This document shows, one piece after another, positions 39,041-47,456 of a DNA stretch of 64,000 nt; position 1 is the first letter of the stretch, and each line of letters begins with the position of its first letter. A program made the position numbers and the translations under genes. The notes under the pieces were generated by a model. That model saw nothing but the letters and a program-made list of their open reading frames with translations, made no database searches and had not been told where the DNA came from. Location: contig CANGNF010000006.1 in the NCBI GenBank assembly GCA_947455205.1, positions 1-64,000 on the forward strand, in the 5' to 3' direction. The stretch is from Acetobacteraceae bacterium. Its GTDB lineage: Bacteria; Pseudomonadota; Alphaproteobacteria; Acetobacterales; Acetobacteraceae.

Positions 39041-39400
39041 ATGACTAGGCTTTCCGGGCGTCGGGTCCTGGTGGTTGAGGATGAGGCCCTGGTGGCCATG
39101 CTGGTGGAGGACGCGCTGCTGGACGCCGGCGCCGAGGTCGTCGGCCCGGTCGCCACCGTGGCGGAGGCCCTGCTGCTGCTGAAGGGCGAGTTGCCCGAGG
39201 CCGCCGTGCTCGATCTCAACCTGGCCGGCGAGACCTCCACCCCCGTGGCTGACGAACTCGCCCGGCGCGGCGTGCCCTTCGTGGTCGCCACCGGCTATGG
39301 CGCCGATGGCCTGCCGCCCGGCCACGCCAATGTGCCGGTGCTGGCCAAGCCCTACGACCCCGCCGACCTGACCGCCGCCCTGGCGCGGCTGTGGAACTGA
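39041..39400 (+). CDS. Single-domain response regulator
   Basis: VLVVEDEALVAMLVEDALLDAGAEVVGP...AAVLDLNLAGE...VLAKPYDPADL receiver domain only. Confidence 0.92.
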   Translation: MTRLSGRRVLVVEDEALVAMLVEDALLDAGAEVVGPVATVAEALLLLKGELPEAAVLDLNLAGETSTPVADELARRGVPFVVATGYGADGLPPGHANVPVLAKPYDPADLTAALARLWN

Positions 39401-39423
39401 CGCGGGGCTGACGGCGGGGCGCG

Positions 39424-40413
39424 CTACTCCCGGTTCAGCCCGGCCTCGCGCACGATGACCGTCCACTTGGCGATGTCGGCGGTGATCCGTTGCCGCATCG
39501 CGGCCGGGCCGCGCGCCGCCGGCGCCGGCACGGTGCTGGCCAGGTCCACCATGCGGCCCTGCAGCGCGCTGTCGCGCAGCGCCGCCTCCAGCGCCTCATG
39601 CAGCCGGGCCAGGATCGGCGCCGGGGTGGCGGCGGGCGCGGCGAAGCCGTTCCAGATCACCAGGTCGAAGTCGGGCCGCCCGGCCTCGGCGAAGGTCGGC
39701 ACGTCAGGCAGTTGCGGGATCCGCGCGGGGGCACTGACCGCCACCGCCCGCGCGGTGCCGCCGCGATGCGCGGGGATCATGGTCACGGTCTGGTCGATCA
39801 CCGCATCCACCACCCCGGCGGCCAGGTCGTTCATCGCCGGGCCGGACCCGCGATAGGACACCAGCGTGCCCTTCAGCCCCGCCAGGTGCATCAGGTAGGC
39901 CGGCGCCAGGTGGCTGGTGGTGCCCACGCCAGCGGTGCCGAAGGTGGCGCGCTCCCCCTTGTCGCGGATATGCGCCAGCAACTCCGGCAGGCTCCGCAGG
40001 GTGCCGCGCGGGCTGGTTGCCAGCACCATCGGCACATCCGCCACCAGGGAGACGGGGGCCATGTCGCGCCGCGGGTCGAAGCCGCTGTCGGGGTTCAGCG
40101 TATAGCCGGTGGCCATGATGCCCATGTTGCCGAAGGCCAGCGTGTGGCCATCCGGCTCGCTGCGCGCCAGGCGCTGCATGCCGACCAGCCCGCCGGCGCC
40201 GCTGACATTCTCCACCACCACCGGCTTGCCCAGGCCGGGCGCCATGGCCTGGGCGAAGAAGCGCGCCAGCGCATCCAGCGTGCCGCCGGGGGCGGAGGGC
40301 ACCAGGATGGTGATGCCGCGCTGCGGGAACACGGTGGCAGTCCCCTGGGCGTGCACGGCGGGGGCAGCAAGCACGGCGGGCAGGGCCAGCGCGGCGCGGC
40401 GGTTGATCCGCAT
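39424..40413 (-). CDS. Bug/TctC-family substrate-binding protein
   Basis: FPQRGITILVPSAPGGTLDALARFFAQAMAPGLGKPVVVENVSGAGGLVGM. Confidence 0.92.
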   Translation of the reverse strand: MRINRRAALALPAVLAAPAVHAQGTATVFPQRGITILVPSAPGGTLDALARFFAQAMAPGLGKPVVVENVSGAGGLVGMQRLARSEPDGHTLAFGNMGIMATGYTLNPDSGFDPRRDMAPVSLVADVPMVLATSPRGTLRSLPELLAHIRDKGERATFGTAGVGTTSHLAPAYLMHLAGLKGTLVSYRGSGPAMNDLAAGVVDAVIDQTVTMIPAHRGGTARAVAVSAPARIPQLPDVPTFAEAGRPDFDLVIWNGFAAPAATPAPILARLHEALEAALRDSALQGRMVDLASTVPAPAARGPAAMRQRITADIAKWTVIVREAGLNRE

Positions 40414-40498
40414 GGGGTTTCCTCGGTTTGTTGGCCGCCATGCTAGGCGCCGCCCCGGCCCAGGGCTAGGCTGCCCGGACAAACCGGAGGAACGACGC

Positions 40499-41413
40499 AT
40501 GTCGGCAGCCCTGAAGGCGGAACAACCCGCCCCTGGCCTACGCATCACCGCCCTGCACCCCGTCTTCGCCGCCCGGTGCGACGGCCTGGACCTGCGCCGG
40601 CCGCTGACCCGCGACCAGGCCACGGCGCTGGAAGCGGCGATGGATCGCTACGCCGTGATGGTCTTCCCCAACCAGCAGATCGACGACGACCTGCAACTCG
40701 CCTTCGGCCGCAACTTCGGCGAGGTCGAGGCCATCCCCTCCCTGGTGGACCAGTCCCGCCGCCGCCTGCCGGACAACCAGGTCAACGACATCTCCAACCT
40801 GGGCGCCGACGGCCAACTGCTGGCGGCCGATGACCGCCGCCGCATGTACAACCTGGGCAATGCGCTGTGGCACAGCGACAGCAGCTTCAAGGCCACGCCG
40901 GCCAAGTACTCCATGCTGCACGCCCGCGTCATTCCGCCCAGCGGCGGCGAGACCGAGTTCGCCGACATGCGCGCCGCCTGGGACGCGCTGCCGGCGGAGC
41001 GCCAGGCCGAGCTGCTGCCGCTGGTCACCGACCATTCGCTGATGTTCTCCCGCGCGCAGCTCGGCTTCGACGACTTCACGCCCGACGAGCAGGCCAAGTG
41101 CGTGCCGGTGCCGCAGCGGCTGGTGCGCCGGCACATGGGCAGCGGCCGGCTGTCGCTCTACCTCTCGGCGCATATCGGTGGCATCCACGGCATGCCGAAG
41201 CCGGAGGCGCTGATGCTGATCCGCGAGTTGACCGAGCAGGCGACCAAGCCGCAATTCGTCTACAGCCATACCTGGTCGGTGGGCGACCTGGTGATGTGGG
41301 ACAACCGCTGCACCATGCATCGCGGCCGCCCCTATGCCGACAAGCGCTACCCGCGCGACATGCGGCGCGTGACGCTCGGCGATGTCTCGCCCACGCTGGA
41401 ACAGCCGCAGTGA
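40499..41413 (+). CDS. TauD/TfdA-family dioxygenase (TfdA-like)
   Basis: NALWHSDSSFKATPAKYSMLHARVIPPSGGETEFADMRAAWDALP; MWDNRCTMHRGRPY. Confidence 0.93.
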   Translation: MSAALKAEQPAPGLRITALHPVFAARCDGLDLRRPLTRDQATALEAAMDRYAVMVFPNQQIDDDLQLAFGRNFGEVEAIPSLVDQSRRRLPDNQVNDISNLGADGQLLAADDRRRMYNLGNALWHSDSSFKATPAKYSMLHARVIPPSGGETEFADMRAAWDALPAERQAELLPLVTDHSLMFSRAQLGFDDFTPDEQAKCVPVPQRLVRRHMGSGRLSLYLSAHIGGIHGMPKPEALMLIRELTEQATKPQFVYSHTWSVGDLVMWDNRCTMHRGRPYADKRYPRDMRRVTLGDVSPTLEQPQ

Positions 41414-42372
41414 AGCGCTGGCTGGCGGCGCTGCTGCTGCTGGGCGGCGCTGTCCAGGGCCAGGCCCAGGCGCAGGAATACCCGGACCGCCCGATCCGCC
41501 TGATCGTCGCCACCGCCGCCGGCGGCGCCAGCGACATCCTGGCCCGCCAGGTCGGTGAGAAGCTGGGCGAGCAATTCCGCCAGCCGGTGGTGGTGGACCC
41601 GCGCCCCGGCGCCAATGGCAATGTCGCCGCGCTTGCGGCCGCCCGCAGCGCGCCGGACGGCTACACGCTGATGATGGGCACGATCGGCGTCATGGCGGTG
41701 AACCCGGCGATCTACCGTGATGTCGGCTACGACCCCGCCCGCGACTTCGACCCGGTGGCGCGGCTGGTCAGCTTCTCCAACATCCTCGTCGTCAACCCGT
41801 CCCTGCCGGTGACGACGCAGGCGCAGTTCATCGACTACGTCCGCGCGCATCCCGGCCTCGGCTATGGCTCCCCGGGCAATGGCGGCTCGCCGCATCTGGG
41901 CATGCTGGTCTTCGCCCGCATGGCCGGCATCCAGATGGAACACATCCCCTATCGCGGCGCCGCGCCGGCGCTGAACGACCTCATCGCCGGCAATCTGGCC
42001 AGTGCGTTCAGCGACCCGCTGGCGACGCTGCCGCAGATCCGCGCCGGCCTGGTGCGCCCGCTCTCGGTCAGCGGCACCCGCCGCCTGGCGGCGCTGCCGG
42101 AGGTGCCGACGGTGGCCGAGGCCGGCATCCCCGGCTACGAGGTGGTCGGCTGGCTTGGCATCGTCGCGCCGCGCGGCACGCCACGGCCCATCGTGACCAG
42201 GCTGAACACCGCGCTGAACGGCATCATGCACCAGCCGGAGATGGTGCAGCGGCTGACCGCCCAGGGCGCCGAGATCGTCACCGGCCCGCCCGAGGAATTC
42301 GGCCGCTACATCCAGGGCGAGATCGCGCGCTGGGCGCAGATCACCCGCGAAGCAGGAATTCGAGCAGAATGA
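41410..42372 (+). CDS. Bug/TctC-family substrate-binding protein
   Basis: YPDRPIRLIVATAAGGASDILARQVGEKLGEQFRQPVVVDPRPGANGNVAA; GTG start overlapping the upstream stop. Confidence 0.92.
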   Translation: MKRWLAALLLLGGAVQGQAQAQEYPDRPIRLIVATAAGGASDILARQVGEKLGEQFRQPVVVDPRPGANGNVAALAAARSAPDGYTLMMGTIGVMAVNPAIYRDVGYDPARDFDPVARLVSFSNILVVNPSLPVTTQAQFIDYVRAHPGLGYGSPGNGGSPHLGMLVFARMAGIQMEHIPYRGAAPALNDLIAGNLASAFSDPLATLPQIRAGLVRPLSVSGTRRLAALPEVPTVAEAGIPGYEVVGWLGIVAPRGTPRPIVTRLNTALNGIMHQPEMVQRLTAQGAEIVTGPPEEFGRYIQGEIARWAQITREAGIRAE

Positions 42373-43970
42373 CCAACGTCGCCGATGCCGTCGTCAAGCG
42401 GCTGGCCCAGCATGGCGTCAAGCGCATCTGGGGCGTGCCCGGCGGCGATTGCAGCCTGGATATCCTGGACGCCGCCGCCCGCCACGGCATCCACTACGTG
42501 CTGACCCGCACGGAAGGCGGCGCCGCGATGATGGCAATGGCCGACGCGCAGATCACCGGCGCGCCCGGCGTGCTGCTGACCACGCGTGGCCCCGGCCTGA
42601 CCAACGGCGCCAACGGCATCGCCTGCGCCAGCCTGGACCGCGTGCCGCTGCTGGTGCTGGCGGATGGGCACGAGACCGACATGGGCCACGTCTCCCACCA
42701 GCGCTACGACCAGATGGCGCTGATGGCACCGCTGGTGAAGGCCACCAGCGTGCTGGAGAGCGGCGACCCCGTGGCCGAGGTGGACCGGCTGATGGCGACG
42801 GCCATGGCGGGGCCGGCGGGTCCGGTCTACCTGGAAATGGTCGGCCAGCGCCTGCGGGCGCCCTTCACCGCCGTGGAGCGCCCGCTGCCCGCGCCGCCGC
42901 AGCCGCCGGTGCCGGACGACCAGGCGCTTGCCGCCGCCCGCGCCGTGCTGGCCAAGGCGAAGCGCCCGATCATCATCGCGGGCTTGCAGGCGCGCGACGA
43001 GGCCGCCGCCGCCGGGCTGCGCTGGCTGGCCAGCCAGTGGGAAGCCCCGGTGCTCGCCACCTGCATGGGCAAGGGCGCGTTGAGCGACACGCATGAATGG
43101 GCGCTCGGCCCCTTCATCTCCGGCGCCGCCGAGGACCCGATGCTGCGCGCCGCCGACTGCATCGTGCTGTACGGCGCCGACCCCATCGAGTTCATGCCCA
43201 AGGCCTGGGCCTATGCCGCAACGCCGGTGGTGGAACTGACCACCCACACCCATGCCCGGCCCTACCTGACGCCGCAGGCCCAGGTGGTCGGCGACCTCTC
43301 CCAGGCCGCGATGGCGCTGGAGGACGCTGTGCTGCCCGGCGGCTGGAGCGTGGAGCAGGTGGCCGAGGCACGCGAGACGATGCGCGCCCTGGCCCGCACG
43401 GAAAGCACCGGCATCGCCCCGCACCAGTTGGTGGAAGCCGCCATGCAGGTGGCGCCGGAGGGCACGCGCGTGACCGCCGATGCCGGCGCACATATCCTGC
43501 CCGCGGTGGCGCTGTGGCGTTCGCGCCAGGCGTTGGATTTCTTCATCACCCGCGGCCTGGCCACCATGGCCTATGCGCTGCCCAACGCCATCGGCGCCGC
43601 GCTGGCCGATCCCTCGAAGCCCGTGCTGGCCTTCACCGGCGATGGCGGGCTGATGATGGGCGCGGGCGAACTCGGCACCGCCGTGCAGGAAGGCGCCAAC
43701 GTCAAGGTGGTGGTGTTCAACGACGCCTCGATCGCGCTGATCGAGGTGAAGCAGCGCCGCCGGCAATTCCCGCTGTATGGCATGCGCTACCCGGGCGCCG
43801 ATTTCGCCGCCGTGGCGCGCGGCTTCGGCTGCGCGGCGCTGCGGGTGGAAAGCCTGGAGCAGCTGCTGCCGGCCCTGCAGGAAGCCTTCGCCACGCCGGG
43901 GCCCGTGCTGCTGGACGTGGCGGTGGATGGCCAAGCCTATCACAGCCTGGTGCCGGCGCTGCGCGGGTAG
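42369..43970 (+). CDS. Thiamine-pyrophosphate-dependent enzyme (acetolactate synthase-like large subunit)
   Basis: HGVKRIWGVPGGDCSLDILDAA, LTRTEGGAAMMAMADAQITG, FTGDGGLMMGAGELGTAVQEGANVKVVVFND. Confidence 0.92.
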   Translation: MTNVADAVVKRLAQHGVKRIWGVPGGDCSLDILDAAARHGIHYVLTRTEGGAAMMAMADAQITGAPGVLLTTRGPGLTNGANGIACASLDRVPLLVLADGHETDMGHVSHQRYDQMALMAPLVKATSVLESGDPVAEVDRLMATAMAGPAGPVYLEMVGQRLRAPFTAVERPLPAPPQPPVPDDQALAAARAVLAKAKRPIIIAGLQARDEAAAAGLRWLASQWEAPVLATCMGKGALSDTHEWALGPFISGAAEDPMLRAADCIVLYGADPIEFMPKAWAYAATPVVELTTHTHARPYLTPQAQVVGDLSQAAMALEDAVLPGGWSVEQVAEARETMRALARTESTGIAPHQLVEAAMQVAPEGTRVTADAGAHILPAVALWRSRQALDFFITRGLATMAYALPNAIGAALADPSKPVLAFTGDGGLMMGAGELGTAVQEGANVKVVVFNDASIALIEVKQRRRQFPLYGMRYPGADFAAVARGFGCAALRVESLEQLLPALQEAFATPGPVLLDVAVDGQAYHSLVPALRG

Positions 43971-43980
43971 CGCCGGATCG

Positions 43981-44012
43981 GGGCCGTTTCGCCGCACCCG
44001 GCGAAGCGGCCC
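43981..44012. terminator. Stem-loop between convergent genes
   Basis: GGGCCGTTTCGCCG-CACC-CGGCGAAGCGGCCC, 14-bp stem with one T-G wobble. Confidence 0.75.
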
Positions 44013-44021
44013 TGCGAAAGG

Positions 44022-45347
44022 CTACACCGCCGCGCTGTGGCGGCCGCTGCCGGTGCCCAGATAGGCGTCGAAGGCCGCCGCCACATGCCGCACATGGCGG
44101 CGCCCTTCCGGCGTCACCCGCAGGTAGTCGCGTTCCAGCGCGATGATGCCATCCGCGTCCAGCCGCGCCAGGGCGGGCATCGCCTCGTCCAGCACCACCG
44201 GCGGCAGGGCGCCCAGGTCCAGCGCGAAGTCGCACATCACCCGCTCGATCACGCCGCGCCGCAGCCGGTCGTCCTCGGTCAGGGCGCGGCCGCGCTTCAC
44301 CGGCAGGGCGCCTGCCTGGACGGCGGCCACGTACTTGCGCTCATCCGGCTCGTTCTGGGCATAGCCCGCCGGCAGGCTGCCGATGGCCGAGGCGCCCAGC
44401 CCGACGAGCGCCGGCGCCGCATCCGTGGTGTAGCCCTGGAAGTTGCGGCGCAGCTCGCCGTCGCGCCAGGCGATGGCCATCTCGTCCTCCGGCCGGGCGA
44501 AGTGGTCCAGCCCGATGGCGACATAGCCGGCCCGGGCCAGCACCGCCTCGGCGGCGTCGGCCTGCAGGATGCGTTCCAGCGCGCCGGGCAGGCTGGCGCT
44601 GTCGATGGCGTTCTGGTGCGGCTTCATCCAGGGCACATGGGCGTAGCCGAACACCGCCACCCGGTCCGCGCCCAGCTGGGCGGCGAAGCGCGCGGTGGCC
44701 TGCACCTCCGCCACGCCCTGGCCGGGCAGGCCGTACATCACGTCCACATTGATGCTGCCGATGCCATGCGCGCGCAGCCGCTCCACCGCGCTCTCCACGC
44801 AATCCTGGCTCTGCACCCGGCCGATGCGATGCTGCACCACCGGCGAGATGTCCTGCACCCCGAGCGAGGCGCGGGTCAGCCCGGCCTCGGCCAGCGCCGC
44901 CACGGTGGCGTCGTCCAGGCTGCGCGGATCCAGCTCGGCGGCCAACTCGGCGCCGGGGCGGAAGCCGTATTCCTCGCGGATCACATGCAGCACGCTGGCC
45001 AGGGCGGAGGCACCCAGCGCGGTCGGCGTGCCGCCACCCAGGTGCAGGTGGGCAATGCCGCCATGGCCGTGCAGCGCGCCGGCCAGCATCCGGGCCTCAG
45101 CCTCCAGCGCGGCGGCATAGGCCTCTATCCGGGCGCTGCTGCGGGTGACGGCGGTGTGGCAGCCGCAATACCAGCACAGCGATTTGCAGAACGGCACGTG
45201 CAGGTAAAGCGAAAGCGGCGTGCGCGCCGGCACCTGGCCCAGCCAGGTGCGATAGGCCGCGGGCTCCAGCGGGCCGAAATGCGGCGCCGTCGGGTAGCTG
45301 GTGTAGCGGGGGATATTGGCCAGGGCGTAGCTGATCGGCGGTGTCAT
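44022..45347 (-). CDS. hemN: Oxygen-independent coproporphyrinogen III oxidase (radical SAM)
   Basis: IPRYTSYPTAPHFGP, YLHVPFCKSLCWYCGCHT (C-X3-C-X2-C), HLGGGTPTAL. Confidence 0.95.
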   Translation of the reverse strand: MTPPISYALANIPRYTSYPTAPHFGPLEPAAYRTWLGQVPARTPLSLYLHVPFCKSLCWYCGCHTAVTRSSARIEAYAAALEAEARMLAGALHGHGGIAHLHLGGGTPTALGASALASVLHVIREEYGFRPGAELAAELDPRSLDDATVAALAEAGLTRASLGVQDISPVVQHRIGRVQSQDCVESAVERLRAHGIGSINVDVMYGLPGQGVAEVQATARFAAQLGADRVAVFGYAHVPWMKPHQNAIDSASLPGALERILQADAAEAVLARAGYVAIGLDHFARPEDEMAIAWRDGELRRNFQGYTTDAAPALVGLGASAIGSLPAGYAQNEPDERKYVAAVQAGALPVKRGRALTEDDRLRRGVIERVMCDFALDLGALPPVVLDEAMPALARLDADGIIALERDYLRVTPEGRRHVRHVAAAFDAYLGTGSGRHSAAV

Positions 45348-45382
45348 GCAGCCTGCGTAGCGCAGCGCGCGCCGCCGCCGCC

Positions 45383-45396
45383 TTGCGCCGGATCAA
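45383..45396 (-). promoter_or_regulatory. Candidate FNR/FixK box upstream of hemN
   Basis: TTGCGCCGGATCAA on + (TTGATCCGGCGCAA on -), centred about 42 nt upstream of the hemN ATG. Confidence 0.65.
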
Positions 45397-45722
45397 CCCG
45401 GCGGCAGGTGCACCGCCAGCCACAGCGTCTCGGCGGCCGGGTCGGTCCAGGCCACCCGGTGCCGGCAGCCCGTCGGCAGCACCGCCCAGTCGCCGGCCGC
45501 CAGCGCGCGTTCGGTGCCATCGGCAAAGGCAAGCCGCGCCGCGCCGGCCAGCAGCAGCACGAACTCTGCATGCGCCTGGTCGTACCAGTCGCCGTCCCGC
45601 ACCGCGCGGGAAGCGATCCGCTCCACCCGCGCGCCGCCGGCCGCGGCCAACTCGGTAAAGCTCTCGCCGCCCGGCGCCGCCGCCGGGCCATCGCTGATCC
45701 GCCCGAAGCGCGGTGCCGTCAC
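45393..45722 (-). CDS. Small cupin-like protein
   Basis: GDWYDQAHAEFVLLLAGAARLAFADGTERALAAGDWAVLPTGCRHRVAWTDPAAETLWLAVHL; GTG start overlapping the amidase stop. Confidence 0.82.
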   Translation of the reverse strand: MTAPRFGRISDGPAAAPGGESFTELAAAGGARVERIASRAVRDGDWYDQAHAEFVLLLAGAARLAFADGTERALAAGDWAVLPTGCRHRVAWTDPAAETLWLAVHLPPG

Positions 45723-47119
45723 ACCGCGCCTGCCGCAAAGGCCGGCGCCACCGGGGCGGCGCAGACGCCGGCGGCTTCCAGCGCCGCGGCGGCCCGGAAC
45801 AGCAGCGCCTCGGTCCAGGGCTTGCCGATCAACTGCACGCCAATGGGCATCACGCCTTCCGCCCGCTGCACCGGCACCGTCACCACCGGCAGGCCCACGC
45901 CGCTGACCGGCTGGGTGAACAGCCCCATGGAGGGCCGCAGCGGCAGCGTCTCGCCATCCAGCTCCAGCGTCTCCTGGCCTATCGGCGTGGCCGGCACCGG
46001 GGTGGCCGGCGCGATCAGCACGTCCCAATCGGCCATCACCTCGCGCATCTGCGTGGCGGCCAGGGCGCGCACCCGCTGGGCATGGTTGACCCAGGCGGCC
46101 GGCAGCATCGCCCCGGCCAGCAGCCGGTCGACGATCAGCGGCTCGTAATCCTCCAACTGGGTCCGCAGCGTCGGCAGGTGCAGCGTGGCGCCCTCGCTGC
46201 TGGTGATGGTGAAGGCGGCGGCGCGGCTCGCCTCGGCCAGCGCCCATTCCACCTCGGCACTCGCGCCCAGCGCGGCGGCCACGGCGGCCACGGCGCGGCG
46301 CGCGGCCTCCGACTGGCGCTTGCCGAACCAGCCGCCCAGCCGCGCCACGCGCAGCCCGGCCAGGCCGGCGCCCAGGCCGGGCGTCGCCGCCTCCGGCGCG
46401 CGCGGCGCCTGGTGCGGGTCCTCGGCGTCCAGCCCCTGCAGCGCGTCGTAGCAGGCGGCCAGGTCGGCCACGCTGCGGGCAAACGGCCCGACATGGTCCA
46501 GCGAATAGACGAAGGGAAAGCTGCCGTGCCGCGACAGCCGCGAATAGGTCGGCTTGACCCCGAACAGCCCGTTCAGCGAAGACGGCACGCGGATGCTGCC
46601 ATTGGTGTCGGTACCCAGGCTCAGCGGCACCAGCCCGGCCGCGACGGCGGCGCCCGAGCCACCCGACGACCCGCCGGCGATGCGCGTCAGGTCGTGCGGA
46701 TTGCGGGCCGGGCCGTAATGGCTGTTCTCGGTGGTGAAGCCATAGGCGAACTCGTCCATGTTCAGCGCGCCGATGCACACCGCGCCCGCGGCCTTCAACT
46801 GCCGCACCAGGAAGCAGTCCCGCGTGGCCGGCGGCCGGCCGCGCAGCACCTTGCTGCCGGCCAGCGTGGTCAGCCCCTCCAGGTCGAACAGGTTCTTCGC
46901 CGCATAGGGCACGCCGGCCAGCGGGCCGGGGTCCTCGCCGCGGGCGATGCGCGCATCCACGGCAGCGGCCTCGGCCAATGCCCGTTCCGGCAGCAGCGCG
47001 GTGAAGGCGTTGACCTGGGGGTTCAGTGCCTCGGCACGGGCCAGCGCGGTGCGCGCCACCTCCACCGCGGTGGTCTGCCCGGCCCGGATCCGGCTGGCGA
47101 TCTCCAGCGCCGGGCTCAT
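45719..47119 (-). CDS. Amidase-signature hydrolase (AtzE-like)
   Basis: GVPYAAKNLFDLEGLTTLAGSKV, IAGGSSGGSGAAVAAGLVPLSLGTDTNGSIRVPSSLNGLFGVKPTY (Gly/Ser-rich amidase signature). Confidence 0.92.
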   Translation of the reverse strand: MSPALEIASRIRAGQTTAVEVARTALARAEALNPQVNAFTALLPERALAEAAAVDARIARGEDPGPLAGVPYAAKNLFDLEGLTTLAGSKVLRGRPPATRDCFLVRQLKAAGAVCIGALNMDEFAYGFTTENSHYGPARNPHDLTRIAGGSSGGSGAAVAAGLVPLSLGTDTNGSIRVPSSLNGLFGVKPTYSRLSRHGSFPFVYSLDHVGPFARSVADLAACYDALQGLDAEDPHQAPRAPEAATPGLGAGLAGLRVARLGGWFGKRQSEAARRAVAAVAAALGASAEVEWALAEASRAAAFTITSSEGATLHLPTLRTQLEDYEPLIVDRLLAGAMLPAAWVNHAQRVRALAATQMREVMADWDVLIAPATPVPATPIGQETLELDGETLPLRPSMGLFTQPVSGVGLPVVTVPVQRAEGVMPIGVQLIGKPWTEALLFRAAAALEAAGVCAAPVAPAFAAGAV

Positions 47120-47304
47120 GGCCGGAACACCGGGGCGGGTTCGTCGGCCGGCGCCACCGGCACGGCCAGTGCCGGGGCGGCGGTGCGGACCACCAGGGCC
47201 AGCGCCGCGGCCACCTGGGCCTGGCGCGCCGCGTCCAGCTTCAGCCCCACCATCGGCGCGGCGGCCGCGACATGCGCGGCGGGGTCGAACTCCGGGTCCA
47301 GCAT
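47116..47304 (-). CDS. AtzG-like small subunit (DUF4089-type)
   Basis: 62-aa MLDPEFDPAAHVAAAAPMVGLKLDAARQAQVAAALALVVRTAAPALAVPVAPADEPAPVFRP, ATGA-overlapping the amidase start. Confidence 0.75.
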   Translation of the reverse strand: MLDPEFDPAAHVAAAAPMVGLKLDAARQAQVAAALALVVRTAAPALAVPVAPADEPAPVFRP

Positions 47305-47456
47305 CGGCAAGGCTCTCCTGTGGCGTGCAGCCTGCCATGCTGGAACCGTGCCGCCCAGCAGCCCCCCTGCTCGCGCAGCGGTGAAGTCGCGCCCGGTGCA
47401 GCCCCGGCGGTAGCGGCCGCGTTGGCCCCCCACGTCGTCATCGGGGGTGGGGTTGC

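Noticed and set aside
47305-47456. EcfG-type general stress promoter (GGAAC-N16-17-GTT) upstream of the trehalose operon
   Set aside because: A GGAAC occurs at about 47341 but no GTT follows at the right spacing, so I cannot support sigma-EcfG control from this sequence.
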